A stretch of DNA of 64,000 nt, taken from positions 1-64,000 of the forward strand of contig CAJQNZ010000029.1 of NCBI GenBank assembly GCA_905479835.1, in the 5' to 3' direction. The notes under the pieces are model-generated. The model was not told the DNA's origin, searched no databases, and saw nothing but the letters and a program-made list of their open reading frames with translations. The position numbers and the translations under genes are program-made. Shown here in pieces: positions 29,333-39,946 of this stretch. The stretch comes from an uncultured Flavobacteriaceae bacterium (GTDB lineage: Bacteria > Bacteroidota > Bacteroidia > Flavobacteriales > Flavobacteriaceae). The stretch's first letter is position 1. The number at the start of each line of letters is the position of its first letter.

Positions 29333-31366
29333 ATGAAAAAAACATTACAGTTTATTCCTATACAACTTACTTTTTTTCTTGTTTTAGGAATTATTTTTGG
29401 ACATTTTTTTTCAATACCCTTCACTAGTATATTTTTTTTATTAGTTGGATTTTTCATAATGTTGACCTTTGCGTATTTCCTTAGTAATAAGAAGTTCAAT
29501 AAGAATCTGCTTTTTGCTATAACTACATATTTTTTGACTTTTATTATTGGTGTTTCTGTCATCACATTGAATAATGAATTAAATCATAAAAATCATTATT
29601 CGCATTTTCTTGAAGAAGAAAATAAATCTATTCTTAGTATTGAAAAAATACTAAAGGCAGGAAATTTTAATGATAAATATGAAGCTAAAGTCATAAAAAT
29701 TAACAGTCATAACACCATAGGTAAAATACTCTTAAATGTTAAGAAAGACTCTCTTAATCAATTGAGTATTGATGATAGGTTATACATGAAATCTGATTTT
29801 CTAGAAGTTCTTCCTCCCAAGAACCCTTATTATTTTGATTATGGAAATTATTTAAAAAAGCAACATATTTACCATCAATCTTTCCTTGAAAGAAGAGATT
29901 ATTTTAAATTAGAAAAAAGGAAATTTTCTTTTCAAGGATGGGCACATCAGTTTAGATATAGAATCAATGTTCAATTAAGGGCTCATGGATTTAAAGGAGA
30001 CGAACTAGCAGTTATAAATGCATTATTACTTGGACAACGTCAAGATATTTCACCAGAATTATTGGATAGTTATGCAGGAGCAGGAGCTATTCATATTCTT
30101 GCTGTTTCAGGATTGCATATTGGAATATTGTTATTGATTTTAAACTTTTTATTGACACCGCTGGAAAGATTTAAAAGAGGGAAATTAATCAAATTAATAC
30201 TTATAGTTTCATTACTATGGATTTTTGCATTTATAGCAGGAATGTCTGCATCAGTAGTAAGAGCAGTTACCATGTTTTCAGCAGTAGCGATAGGAATGCT
30301 CGTAAATCGACCTACAAATGTTTACAACACATTGGTAATCTCAATGTTTTTTTTACTATTATTTAATCCTTATTTTTTGTTTGATGTAGGATTTCAACTG
30401 AGTTATCTGGCAGTGTTTTCAATCGTATGGATTCAACCCATGGTTTATAGTGTATGGAAGCCTAAATGGAAGGTCGTAGATTATTTTTGGCAATTGTTAA
30501 CGGTTTCAATTGCAGCACAATTTGGTGTGATACCTTTAAGTTTATATTATTTTCATCAATTTCCAGGATTATTTTTCATTTCCAATTTAGTAATCATTCC
30601 TGTTCTAGGAACCATACTTATTGGAGGTATACTAGTAATATTTTTAGCTTTAATAAATATGCTTCCATCATTAATTTCAAAAGCATATTATTATTTAATT
30701 CATACGATGAATTATATTGTAAATCTAGTTGCTCAGCAAGAAGATTTTTTAATTAAAAACATTGCTTTTTCTTTATTAATGGTAGTTGCCAGTTATTTGG
30801 TGATTGTATTTGGAATTCGATTTCTTGATAAAAGAAATTCCAAACGCTTGATTGGATTGTTAGGAGTTTTAATTTTATTTTCTTCAGTATTGATTTATGA
30901 AAAGTATGAACGTCAATCTACCGAAGAATTAGTAGTTTTTAATAAAAGCAGATTTTCTATAATTGGGAATAGGATCGGAGAGCAATTAGCGGTTTTACAT
31001 ACACTAGATAGTACTACTTTAAGTAAAGATAAAACCATTAATCAATATGATCTTGGTTCAGGAAATCTGAACATATCAATGAAAGATGGTATTTCTAATA
31101 TTCTGCATTTTAAAAATAAAAAATTATTAATTATAGATAGTTTAGGTATTTATAACGTGAAAGATTACAATCCTGAAATTGTTATTCTTCAGCAATCACC
31201 TAAAATCAACTTAGAAAGAATGATTGAGATATTAAAACCGAGATTGATTGTCGCCGATGCTTCAAATTACAAAACATATGTGAGGCAATGGGATAAAACG
31301 TGTAGGCAAAAAAACACCCCTTTCCATTATACGAATGAGAAAGGAGCCTTTATTTTAAGTGATTGA
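29333..31366 (+). CDS. comEC: ComEC/Rec2 family competence protein
   Basis: LLLGQRQDISPELLDSYAGAGAIHILAVSGLHIGIL. Confidence 0.92.
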   Translation: MKKTLQFIPIQLTFFLVLGIIFGHFFSIPFTSIFFLLVGFFIMLTFAYFLSNKKFNKNLLFAITTYFLTFIIGVSVITLNNELNHKNHYSHFLEEENKSILSIEKILKAGNFNDKYEAKVIKINSHNTIGKILLNVKKDSLNQLSIDDRLYMKSDFLEVLPPKNPYYFDYGNYLKKQHIYHQSFLERRDYFKLEKRKFSFQGWAHQFRYRINVQLRAHGFKGDELAVINALLLGQRQDISPELLDSYAGAGAIHILAVSGLHIGILLLILNFLLTPLERFKRGKLIKLILIVSLLWIFAFIAGMSASVVRAVTMFSAVAIGMLVNRPTNVYNTLVISMFFLLLFNPYFLFDVGFQLSYLAVFSIVWIQPMVYSVWKPKWKVVDYFWQLLTVSIAAQFGVIPLSLYYFHQFPGLFFISNLVIIPVLGTILIGGILVIFLALINMLPSLISKAYYYLIHTMNYIVNLVAQQEDFLIKNIAFSLLMVVASYLVIVFGIRFLDKRNSKRLIGLLGVLILFSSVLIYEKYERQSTEELVVFNKSRFSIIGNRIGEQLAVLHTLDSTTLSKDKTINQYDLGSGNLNISMKDGISNILHFKNKKLLIIDSLGIYNVKDYNPEIVILQQSPKINLERMIEILKPRLIVADASNYKTYVRQWDKTCRQKNTPFHYTNEKGAFILSD

Positions 31367-31371
31367 CTTAA

Positions 31372-31926
31372 TTAAAGAGTTGTTTTTTCTTTAAAAGTAG
31401 GTTTAAAATTGTCATAATATGTTTGAAAATCCTCTTGGGAAGTAAATTTCTTATGATCGTTCTTGTAAAACATTTTTAGATATAATTCTAATTGTTGTGG
31501 TGTTCTATATCCTTTCATTGGTATAATCATTTCAGCATTTTCATCCATAAATACAATGGTAGGAAAAGCGGTTATTCCCATAAAAATTGAAAATTCGTGA
31601 GAATGATTTCTACTATTAACTCTAGCAGGATCATACTTGGGATTACTATATTTTTTACCTTTATAATTAATGACATCATTACCTTCAGCATTGAACTTCA
31701 CTGCGTAATAACTTTTATTTATATAATCTACCACTTCAACATTGTGGAAAGTATTCTTGTCGAGCATCTTGCAAGGTCCACACCAATTGGTATAGACATC
31801 TATCATTATTTTTTTCGGGTTTTCTTTTTGCAATTCAATTGCCATATCAAGGCTTACCCAATTAATTTCTTGTGCTTGTATATTAATTGTTGAAATGAAC
31901 AATAATAATAAAATAATTTTCTTCAT
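31372..31926 (-). CDS. Thioredoxin family protein (periplasmic)
   Basis: Signal peptide; DVYTNWCGPCKMLDKNTF. Confidence 0.9.
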   Translation of the reverse strand: MKKIILLLLFISTINIQAQEINWVSLDMAIELQKENPKKIMIDVYTNWCGPCKMLDKNTFHNVEVVDYINKSYYAVKFNAEGNDVINYKGKKYSNPKYDPARVNSRNHSHEFSIFMGITAFPTIVFMDENAEMIIPMKGYRTPQQLELYLKMFYKNDHKKFTSQEDFQTYYDNFKPTFKEKTTL

Positions 31927-31969
31927 AATTTAATATGTTGCAATAGTTATACCAAAATTACATAAAATA

Positions 31970-31997
31970 AAAAACACTTCAATGAAGAAGTGTTTTT
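31970..31997 (-). terminator. Intrinsic terminator after POT transporter gene
   Basis: AAAACACTTC/GAAGTGTTTT stem with T tract. Confidence 0.7.
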
Positions 31998-32025
31998 TAT
32001 AATAAAGATTAGAAATATTATTGGC

Positions 32026-33453
32026 TTAATTATCTGCCAATTCAAATCCTTCTGCTTCTTCGTGTTTTGTTCCTTGCAGATCTTCAGCTCCGTGAGTTAA
32101 TCTTTTTAAAGGTTTAAGTATTGCAATTATTAATAATCCGAAAATGATACAGAAAATTGCAATTCCTGTAAAGACTTGAAAATCTCCAGCACCTTCTGAT
32201 AAACCTCCAACAAATCCTGCAACCTTATTTCCTATACCTGTAGCGGCAAAATATGCTCCCATCATAAACGAAGCGTATTTTAATGGAGCTAATTTTGTAA
32301 TAAATGATAATGCAACTGGAGAAGCACATAATTCTCCAACAGTATGAAATAAATAAGCAAGAACTAACCAAATCATTGCAGATTTTTCAGCAACTTCATC
32401 TCCATTCATAACAACTTCAGTAGATGCTTTACTCATAAAAAAGAATCCAAAAGCCATAATTATTACACCAATAGCCATTTTAAATAAAGATGAAGATTCT
32501 TTTCCTTTTTTTCCCCATTTATACCAAAAACCTCCAACAACTGTACCTAAAACAATAATGAAAAACGCATTAATTGATTGGAATACTGCTGCCGGTATTT
32601 CATTTCCGATAAAAGGTAGTGAGAATGATAATACTCTATCAGTTTTTTGTTCAGTGTATAAACTCATTAATCCTCCAGCTTGTTCAAAAGCACCCCAAAA
32701 AACAATAATAATTAAGAATGATAAAAACATTACAAGCATTCTATCTTTTTCAACTTTATTCAATGGTTTTTTCATTGCGGCTTTTTCTTCAGCATTTTCA
32801 GAAGTTCCTAAAAAATCACCAACACCCTTCAGATGTTTTAAACCAATCATATACATTATTTGGCCTAAAGCCATTCCAATTCCTGCCAATCCAAATCCGT
32901 AATGCCATCCGTACTTAGCAGCTACAGCACCTACAATTAATGCTCCGAGGAAAGCTCCAAGATTAATACCTATATAAAAAATGTAAAAACCACCATCTCT
33001 TCTATCATCTCCTTGATTATATAATCCACCAACCATAGTTGAAATATTTGGTTTTAAAAAACCTACTCCAATAACAATTAAAATTAAGCCTGTGAAAAAC
33101 GCCCATTGAGCGTTTACCGCTAGTATACCATGTCCCAAACACAATAGTAGACCTCCTAACATAACAGCTTTTTTCTGACCAATAAATTTATCAGCTATCC
33201 ATCCACCTGGAATTGAAGTTAAATAAACAAACATTGTGTATGTTCCATAAAAAGAAAGAGTTTCAGCATTTGACCAACCATAACCAGATTGTGGATCTCC
33301 CATTAATATTGGGGCGGCTAAAAATAATGTAAGGATTGCTCTCATTCCATAATATGAAAAGCGCTCCCACATTTCTACAAAAAACAGAACATATAGACCT
33401 GTTGGGTGTCCCCATATTTCTTTTTGTTCGGTATTTAATGATGAATTTGACAT
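32026..33453 (-). CDS. Peptide MFS transporter (POT/PTR family)
   Basis: FFVEMWERFSYYGMRAIL, FYIFYIGINLGAFLG. Confidence 0.94.
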   Translation of the reverse strand: MSNSSLNTEQKEIWGHPTGLYVLFFVEMWERFSYYGMRAILTLFLAAPILMGDPQSGYGWSNAETLSFYGTYTMFVYLTSIPGGWIADKFIGQKKAVMLGGLLLCLGHGILAVNAQWAFFTGLILIVIGVGFLKPNISTMVGGLYNQGDDRRDGGFYIFYIGINLGAFLGALIVGAVAAKYGWHYGFGLAGIGMALGQIMYMIGLKHLKGVGDFLGTSENAEEKAAMKKPLNKVEKDRMLVMFLSFLIIIVFWGAFEQAGGLMSLYTEQKTDRVLSFSLPFIGNEIPAAVFQSINAFFIIVLGTVVGGFWYKWGKKGKESSSLFKMAIGVIIMAFGFFFMSKASTEVVMNGDEVAEKSAMIWLVLAYLFHTVGELCASPVALSFITKLAPLKYASFMMGAYFAATGIGNKVAGFVGGLSEGAGDFQVFTGIAIFCIIFGLLIIAILKPLKRLTHGAEDLQGTKHEEAEGFELADN

Positions 33454-33648
33454 AATGATTTTAAAATTTTAGATTAAAATGAATGTTACTATTATTATAT
33501 TTTTTTAGCATTTTTTTTAAATATTCGATGCTAAAAATAACTTATTTTTCCGAAAGTTAAATAGATTCAAGCAATTTTAAACAAAATATAGGATAGAGTG
33601 TGTGAAAAATCTCAAAAGATATAAACGCTCTTTTTTATTTGATTCCAC

Positions 33649-33656
33649 TATCTTTG
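33649..33656 (+). promoter_or_regulatory. TATCTTTG -7-like box upstream of HMG-CoA reductase
   Basis: Matches TAnnTTTG consensus 23 nt before the start codon; -33 element not convincing. Confidence 0.45.
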
Positions 33657-33678
33657 TATCTTTCAATACAATATATAA

Positions 33679-34950
33679 ATGTCAAAAACAATTACTGGAT
33701 TTTCTAAATTTTCTAAAACTCAGAAAATTAATTGGTTGGTAAAAACTTTTTTTCCTAACGATTCAACTGCTGAAAAAACATTGAAACAATATTGGAATTC
33801 TGATAAAGAATTACAACAATTGCATGATGAATTTATTGAAAATACGGTTTCAAATTATTATTTGCCATATGGAGTAGCTCCCAATTTTATCATAAATGAA
33901 AAGCAATATGTCATTCCGATGGCAGTTGAAGAAAGTTCAGTTGTTGCAGCTGCTTCATTGGTTGCGAAATATTGGAGTACAAGAGGAGGTTTTAAAGCAG
34001 AAGTAATTTCGACCAAAAAAATAGGTCAAGTACATTTCATGTATGAGGGAGATTTTAATGAATTACAAGATTATTTTAATAAGATCAAAGATAATTTATT
34101 GAAATCAACTGAATCCATAACCAAAAACATGCGTAAGCGAGGTGGAGGAATTTTAGAAATTGAACTGCGAGATAAAACAGCCGATTTAGATAATTATTTT
34201 CAATTGCATATTACGTTTGAGACCAAGGATTCTATGGGAGCCAATTTCATAAATTCGTGTCTTGAAACAATTGCTGATACTTTTAAAAACGATGATATTC
34301 AGATTGTGATGAGCATTTTGTCAAATTATCTTCCAGATTGTATCGTGAGAGCAGAAGTAAGTTGTAAGGTTCAAGATTTAGGTGAATCAAATTCTGGATT
34401 ATTTGCCAAAAAATTCATGCAAGCTGTTGCTATTGCTAATGTAGAACCTCATAGAGCAGTAACTCATAATAAAGGAATTATGAATGGTATTGATGCAGTT
34501 GTAATTGCTACTGGAAATGATTTTAGAGCCGTTGAGGCTGGAGCACACGCATATGCTTCCAGAAGTGGAAAATATAAAAGTCTCACCAATTGTGAAGTGA
34601 AAGATGGAATATTTAAATTTTGGATTGAAATTCCATTAGCGTTAGGAACTGTTGGTGGATTGACTGCTTTACATCCTTTATCAAAACTTTCTCTTCAAAT
34701 GCTTCAAAACCCTTCTGCTGAAGAACTAATGAAAATAGTTGCAGTTGCAGGATTGGCACAAAATTTTGCTGCATTGAGGGCATTGACAACGACAGGAATT
34801 CAACAAGGACATATGAAAATGCACTTGTCCAATATCATTAAGCAGTTAGGAGCAACAGAAAAAGAAAGAGACTATTTGTTAGAGCATTTTACTGACAAGC
34901 AGGTTTCGCATAGCGCTGTTGTAGACGAATTTGAAAGGTTAAGAAAATAA
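33679..34950 (+). CDS. mvaA: Hydroxymethylglutaryl-CoA reductase, class II/degradative type
   Basis: NYYLPYGVAPNFIINEKQYVIPMAVEESSVVAAAS, MNGIDAVVIATGNDFRAVEAGAHAYA. Confidence 0.94.
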   Translation: MSKTITGFSKFSKTQKINWLVKTFFPNDSTAEKTLKQYWNSDKELQQLHDEFIENTVSNYYLPYGVAPNFIINEKQYVIPMAVEESSVVAAASLVAKYWSTRGGFKAEVISTKKIGQVHFMYEGDFNELQDYFNKIKDNLLKSTESITKNMRKRGGGILEIELRDKTADLDNYFQLHITFETKDSMGANFINSCLETIADTFKNDDIQIVMSILSNYLPDCIVRAEVSCKVQDLGESNSGLFAKKFMQAVAIANVEPHRAVTHNKGIMNGIDAVVIATGNDFRAVEAGAHAYASRSGKYKSLTNCEVKDGIFKFWIEIPLALGTVGGLTALHPLSKLSLQMLQNPSAEELMKIVAVAGLAQNFAALRALTTTGIQQGHMKMHLSNIIKQLGATEKERDYLLEHFTDKQVSHSAVVDEFERLRK

Positions 34951-35033
34951 TATTGTCTTCTCGAGTATTATTGAAAATAAAGAAATTTATTTTGAAGATA
35001 GAAACGCAGTTTTCGAGAGGTTTGAAAAAAAGG

Positions 35034-35056
35034 TATCGACTGCGCTCGACCTGACA
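35034..35056. repeat. REP-like intergenic repeat (TATCGACTGCGCTCGACCTGACA)
   Basis: Resembles a common Flavobacteriia intergenic repeat (recall); reverse complement resembles the 21941 element. Confidence 0.45.
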
Positions 35057-35068
35057 TAAATACTAGAT

Positions 35069-35998
35069 TTGAATAGATATTACTCTAACGGAAAATTATT
35101 ATTAACAGGTGAATATATTGTGCTTGATGGTGCAATTTCTCTTGCTGTTCCTACTAGATATGGACAAGATTTGATTGTAGGTCAATTAAAAGAATCTAGT
35201 TTGATATGGGAAAGTTATGATGCATCAGGTAATTGTTGGTTTCAAGCCGAATTCCGAATGTCAGATCTTCGAATAGTTTCAGAGACTTTTAATTCCGAAA
35301 CTGATAATTCGAAAGAAACACTAGCAACAACACTCCAAAAAATACTATTGGAAGCCAAATCAATGAATCCTAATTTTCTAAATGACACATTTGGATATCA
35401 TATTAAAACAAACTTAGATTTTCATCGTAATTGGGGATTAGGAACTTCTTCAACATTGATAAATAATATTGCAAGTTGGGCAGAAGTTGATGCTTTTCAA
35501 TTGTTAAATAATTCTTTTGGTGGTAGTGGATACGACATCGCTTGTGCTCAGAATGATATCGCTATTTTATATCAGTTAAAAGATCAAAAACCAATTGTAA
35601 AACCAATTGAATTTAATCCTAATTTTTCTGACCAATTGTTTTTTGTACACTTAAATGTAAAGCAGAATAGTAGGTCGGGAATAAAAAAGTATAGAGAATT
35701 TAATAAAGATAAAAAAAATGTGATTCATGATATTTCAATGATCACTCATGAAATGATAGGTTGTGATAGGTTGCCAGAATTTGAAAGAATGCTGAAGGAA
35801 CACGAACAGATAATTTCTAAAATTATTGAGAACAAGCCGATTCAAGAATTGGTGTTTAAAGATTATTTTGGACAAACCAAAAGTTTGGGTGCTTGGGGAG
35901 GAGATTTTATTTTAGCGACAGGAAACCAAGAAACTCCAATTTATTTTAAAGACAAAGGATTTGAAATTGTGATTCCTTATAATGAAATGATTTTATGA
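35069..35998 (+). CDS. GYDIA family GHMP kinase
   Basis: Eponymous motif GGSGYDIACAQNDIA; TTG start; downstream of HMGR. Confidence 0.9.
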   Translation: MNRYYSNGKLLLTGEYIVLDGAISLAVPTRYGQDLIVGQLKESSLIWESYDASGNCWFQAEFRMSDLRIVSETFNSETDNSKETLATTLQKILLEAKSMNPNFLNDTFGYHIKTNLDFHRNWGLGTSSTLINNIASWAEVDAFQLLNNSFGGSGYDIACAQNDIAILYQLKDQKPIVKPIEFNPNFSDQLFFVHLNVKQNSRSGIKKYREFNKDKKNVIHDISMITHEMIGCDRLPEFERMLKEHEQIISKIIENKPIQELVFKDYFGQTKSLGAWGGDFILATGNQETPIYFKDKGFEIVIPYNEMIL

Positions 35999-37206
35999 GT
36001 AAAATAGTAATTATAGGAGGAGGAGCAGCAGGATTTTTTGCAGCAATTACTAGTGCAGAAGCAAATCCTGTGAACGAAGTCATCATTCTTGAAAAGAGTA
36101 AGAAAACGTTGCATAAAGTGAAGATTTCAGGAGGAGGAAGATGTAATGTTACACATGCATGTTTCACTCCAAGAGAATTGGTGGAGTTTTATCCTCGTGG
36201 AAAAAAAGAGTTGTTAGGACCTTTTCATCAGTTTATGACTGGCGATACCATGGAATGGTTTGACAATAGAAATGTTCCTTTAAAAATAGAAGATGACAAT
36301 CGTGTATTTCCAGAGTCTAATTCTTCTCAAACGATTATAGATTGCTTAACTCATAGTGCAGAAAATGCTGGAGTAAAAGTATGGCTTGAACAAAACGTGC
36401 AATCTGTAATTTCTTCAAATAACACATTTGAAATAAAAACAAATACACAAACAATTACGGCTGATAAATTACTCATAGCAGCTGGATCCAATCCTAAAAT
36501 ATGGGCATTGGCAGAAACGCTAGAACATACAATTGTTCCGCCAGTTCCGTCATTGTTTACTTTTAATATTAAAGATCCTAGAATAAAAGATTTACTTGGA
36601 ATTTCTGTTCCAAATGCAACAGTGAAAGTTTCAAATACGAGACTAGAAGGTTCAGGGCCTTTATTAATCACTCATTGGGGAATGAGCGGTCCAGCGATAT
36701 TAAAAATGTCGGCTTTTGGAGCGAGAATATTGGCAGATAAGAAATATGTGTTTGATATAGAGATAAATTGGTTGTCAAAATCTACTGAAAATGTATTGAA
36801 TCAATTAAAATCATTTCAATCCGAACTTGGAAAAAAACAGATAGCATTAAGATCTCCCTTTCCAGTAATCCCTAAAAGATTGTGGGAGCGATTGGTATTA
36901 TTTTGTGGAGTAGAAAACACGTATCGATGGATTGACCTTACCAAAACTCAATTGGATGTTATATCCAAAGAATTGACCAAAGGTGTTTTTAAAGCGAATG
37001 GGAAAAGCGTTTTTAAAGATGAATTTGTCACTTCTGGAGGTGTCAACCTCAAAGAAATTAACTTCAAAAGATTTGAAAGCAAACTTCATAAAAACTTATT
37101 TTTCGCTGGAGAAGTAATAGATATTGATGCCGTTACTGGAGGATTTAATTTTCAGAATGCATGGACAGGAGGATTCATTGCAGGTAATGCTATGGCGGAA
37201 AAATGA
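35995..37206 (+). CDS. HI0933-like NAD(P)/FAD-dependent oxidoreductase
   Basis: IIGGGAAGFFAAITSAE, KISGGGRCNVTHAC, AGEVIDIDAVTGGFNFQNAWTGGFIAG. Confidence 0.92.
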   Translation: MSKIVIIGGGAAGFFAAITSAEANPVNEVIILEKSKKTLHKVKISGGGRCNVTHACFTPRELVEFYPRGKKELLGPFHQFMTGDTMEWFDNRNVPLKIEDDNRVFPESNSSQTIIDCLTHSAENAGVKVWLEQNVQSVISSNNTFEIKTNTQTITADKLLIAAGSNPKIWALAETLEHTIVPPVPSLFTFNIKDPRIKDLLGISVPNATVKVSNTRLEGSGPLLITHWGMSGPAILKMSAFGARILADKKYVFDIEINWLSKSTENVLNQLKSFQSELGKKQIALRSPFPVIPKRLWERLVLFCGVENTYRWIDLTKTQLDVISKELTKGVFKANGKSVFKDEFVTSGGVNLKEINFKRFESKLHKNLFFAGEVIDIDAVTGGFNFQNAWTGGFIAGNAMAEK

Positions 37207-37209
37207 TTT

Positions 37210-37791
37210 ATGATGAAGAGTAGTATTTTATATATTAGTTGGTTACTCTTAATAATTTCTTGCTCATCAGGTGAATATGTTACGAAATCTGATGCTTCAA
37301 GATATGAGTGTATTAAAAATTCAGGAGCTTTTAAAGGTCATGGAGCGTTTTCAATTCTTAAATCAAAAGTTGGGTTTTATAAGGCTTCATTAAAAGCAAG
37401 AAAATTTTCTAAAAAACAATTTCCAGATTTAAAATATAGTAATACGAAACGGGATGCATATCGCCATGTATTATGGAGCGCATTATTGGCAAGACATTTT
37501 GGTTCTTCGTCCATTGAAAATAGAGTTGCGTATGCTATTGTTGTCGGAGAAGCCAATGAAAAATGTGGCGAAAACTCAGAGGCTATTACTAAAATGGATA
37601 CGCATAACAATTCTATAGGAATTTCTATTTTTAAAGAGAATGTGGTTCAGGGTGAGAAACCATCTTTAAAAGAGATAAGACAATTTATTATTCAACTTTT
37701 AGAGAATGCTCAATATATACCAATAGATAGTGTTACTATCAAAAAGATTATGAGTGTAGATGAAACTCAGATGGTTTTTCTTGAAAATTAA
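37210..37791 (+). CDS. Lipoprotein with DUF6973-like domain
   Basis: SCSSGE lipobox; DAYRHVLWSALLARHFGSSSIENRVAYAIVVGEANEKC...MDTHNNSIG. Confidence 0.65.
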   Translation: MMKSSILYISWLLLIISCSSGEYVTKSDASRYECIKNSGAFKGHGAFSILKSKVGFYKASLKARKFSKKQFPDLKYSNTKRDAYRHVLWSALLARHFGSSSIENRVAYAIVVGEANEKCGENSEAITKMDTHNNSIGISIFKENVVQGEKPSLKEIRQFIIQLLENAQYIPIDSVTIKKIMSVDETQMVFLEN

Positions 37792-38025
37792 CTAACCTAA
37801 TTCTCCTCGATGCGGTTTCAATGCGTCACGAACAGGTTTCATATCTACTTCATCAACAGTAATGAATGCAATACTATGCATGTCTGAAATTTCAACATGA
37901 TTGATTTCGTAGAAATGTAATTTTTCTATAGCAGCATATTCTTTTAAATGCACACAATGATGTTGTGCAGTTTTTAATGAAACGCTGCCTTTAAAATCCC
38001 AAATTAATTTTAGTTTTCTATTCAT
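37792..38025 (-). CDS. Conserved small hypothetical protein
   Basis: 77-aa ORF exactly between two convergent genes, non-low-complexity. Confidence 0.65.
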   Translation of the reverse strand: MNRKLKLIWDFKGSVSLKTAQHHCVHLKEYAAIEKLHFYEINHVEISDMHSIAFITVDEVDMKPVRDALKPHRGELG

Positions 38026-38063
38026 GTTTTTTATTTAGACAAAAATATAAAACTAAAATTGAT

Positions 38064-39374
38064 TTACTGTTTTTTAGAGAATATCAATTCCATTCCGTTA
38101 ATTGACAGTAATAACCCATCATTTTCAGGTGTAAAATTAATAATTGCTCCATCACTTTCCAATAGGAATTGGTTCTCTTTAGAAGGTGCTAATTGATTGT
38201 GATGATTTCCAGTAGGCCCTCCAAATAGATTATTATCTTTAACATAAAAGGTAAGTGTAAATGGCGCTTTTTCACTAGTATAAAGACCTACATACTTGTT
38301 TAAATAATCTTCAGATACCTTCATTGTTTTTATTTTTTCAAATGGGATTTCCATAAAACTTTCAAGTCCATCGATAACAATATTGCGAAGACCTAATTGG
38401 CTTCCATTACATGTAAAAGCAACTGTAATTTTCTCTTTTGGCTCATGGATTAATAAAGATGTAAAACCATCTATTCCTCCATTGTGTCCATATATAATTC
38501 TATCATATATAGTGAATTGGGCGATTCCATATCCAATTCCATCTGTGATAACTTTCAATTGATCCAGACTTTTTTCAGATATTAATTTTCCTTCCATAAG
38601 AGCGTTCATAAAAGTGGTAACTTCTTCTGGAGTAGAAACAATTGCACCAGCACCGTGAGGTAAACTCATATGAGTTTCATTCGATTTCTCCCATTTTTCA
38701 TTGAAAGTATAAGATAATGCTTCATTATTTTCAACATTTATGAAATCACCGTAATAAGTATTGCTTAAATTTAGAGAATCGGAAATTTTATTTTTTAAAA
38801 TTTTTGAATAAGATTGACTGTATATTTCTTCTAAAATATATCCCAATAAAATAAAATTGGTATTACTATATTCAGTTTTAAAATCTGGGTCATTATCTGG
38901 TTCAAACTTTTCAATTTTAGCAAGCATTTCTCTTTTAAGTTGCATTTCATAGGGATTAAAATCATTGCTTCTGGTAAGATTGTAAATTCCACTTCTATGA
39001 TTTAATAAATTGCCAATAGTGATTTTATTCGCATTCTGAATATTTGGAAAGAAATCAGAAAGATGTTGGTCTAAACTTAATTTACCTTGATCCACCAGTT
39101 GAAATATCATAGTGGCTGTGTATACTTTGGTGATTGAGCCAATTCTGTACTTCGTTTTTTCAGATGCTTTTATTTCATCTTCAACACTACTATATCCAAT
39201 ACTTCTAGAATAAACTTCTTTATTATTTTTAGTAATAAATAGCGTTCCCATGACAGTATTATTAATTTCCAATGAAGTTAATAAACTATCAATTTTTTTA
39301 TTTTTTACTTGTTGTGATGTTACTGAAAAGGTTGAAATCAGAAACGCAATTACGATGATATATATTTTTGTCAT
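38064..39374 (-). CDS. Serine hydrolase, beta-lactamase class C-like
   Basis: RIGSITKVYTATMIFQLV (SxxK) and YSNTNFILLGYILE (YxN). Confidence 0.92.
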   Translation of the reverse strand: MTKIYIIVIAFLISTFSVTSQQVKNKKIDSLLTSLEINNTVMGTLFITKNNKEVYSRSIGYSSVEDEIKASEKTKYRIGSITKVYTATMIFQLVDQGKLSLDQHLSDFFPNIQNANKITIGNLLNHRSGIYNLTRSNDFNPYEMQLKREMLAKIEKFEPDNDPDFKTEYSNTNFILLGYILEEIYSQSYSKILKNKISDSLNLSNTYYGDFINVENNEALSYTFNEKWEKSNETHMSLPHGAGAIVSTPEEVTTFMNALMEGKLISEKSLDQLKVITDGIGYGIAQFTIYDRIIYGHNGGIDGFTSLLIHEPKEKITVAFTCNGSQLGLRNIVIDGLESFMEIPFEKIKTMKVSEDYLNKYVGLYTSEKAPFTLTFYVKDNNLFGGPTGNHHNQLAPSKENQFLLESDGAIINFTPENDGLLLSINGMELIFSKKQ

Positions 39375-39377
39375 TTA

Positions 39378-39740
39378 TTATTTATTTGAAGGTGTTACCC
39401 AAGTTAAAATAATAATACCAAGTCTTCCAACTAAGAAAACTACAGAGCCAAAAACTGGAGTTAAGAGACTTATTTTAAGTCCAGCGGCAAATGTTGCACT
39501 TGTAATTTCGTCAGAACTTTCTATAGCATCAAATGCTCCAATCATACCAATAATATGGCCAAGAAATCCCCATACAAGTGCAAATAATGTTATGGATTTT
39601 AACAAACTGATTGTTTTCTCTTTGCTTTCTTTTTGTATAAAAGCTTTAATGATGAGAATACTAACTAAGATTAAAATAAAAAGAAGTGGATACATAAAGA
39701 ATGCGCCACCTTCATTGAGTAAATTTACAATTAACAACAT
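39378..39740 (-). CDS. MotA/TolQ/ExbB proton-channel-like membrane protein
   Basis: WGFLGHIIGMIGAFDAIESSDEITSATFAAGLKISLLTPVFGSVVFLVGR. Confidence 0.75.
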   Translation of the reverse strand: MLLIVNLLNEGGAFFMYPLLFILILVSILIIKAFIQKESKEKTISLLKSITLFALVWGFLGHIIGMIGAFDAIESSDEITSATFAAGLKISLLTPVFGSVVFLVGRLGIIILTWVTPSNK

Positions 39741-39946
39741 ATTTTTAGGTTTTAAATTATAGATTCAAAAGTAATAAGAATGTTAGATGAATTTTAATGA
39801 ATGCGATGAATGGATGCTTTAAGAGGTTAAATAACAAGATTATGTTATGTAGTGAAAATGTGGTATGTTTTTGTTAAAACCAATCAAAAAATGGTTATTG
39901 GTCTATAGAAATGTGTAGAATAAAATAAATTCAGCATCTTTGAACT

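Noticed and set aside
39250-39762. 170-aa plus-strand ORF across the serine hydrolase start and the ExbB-like gene
   Set aside because: Antisense to two convincing minus-strand genes
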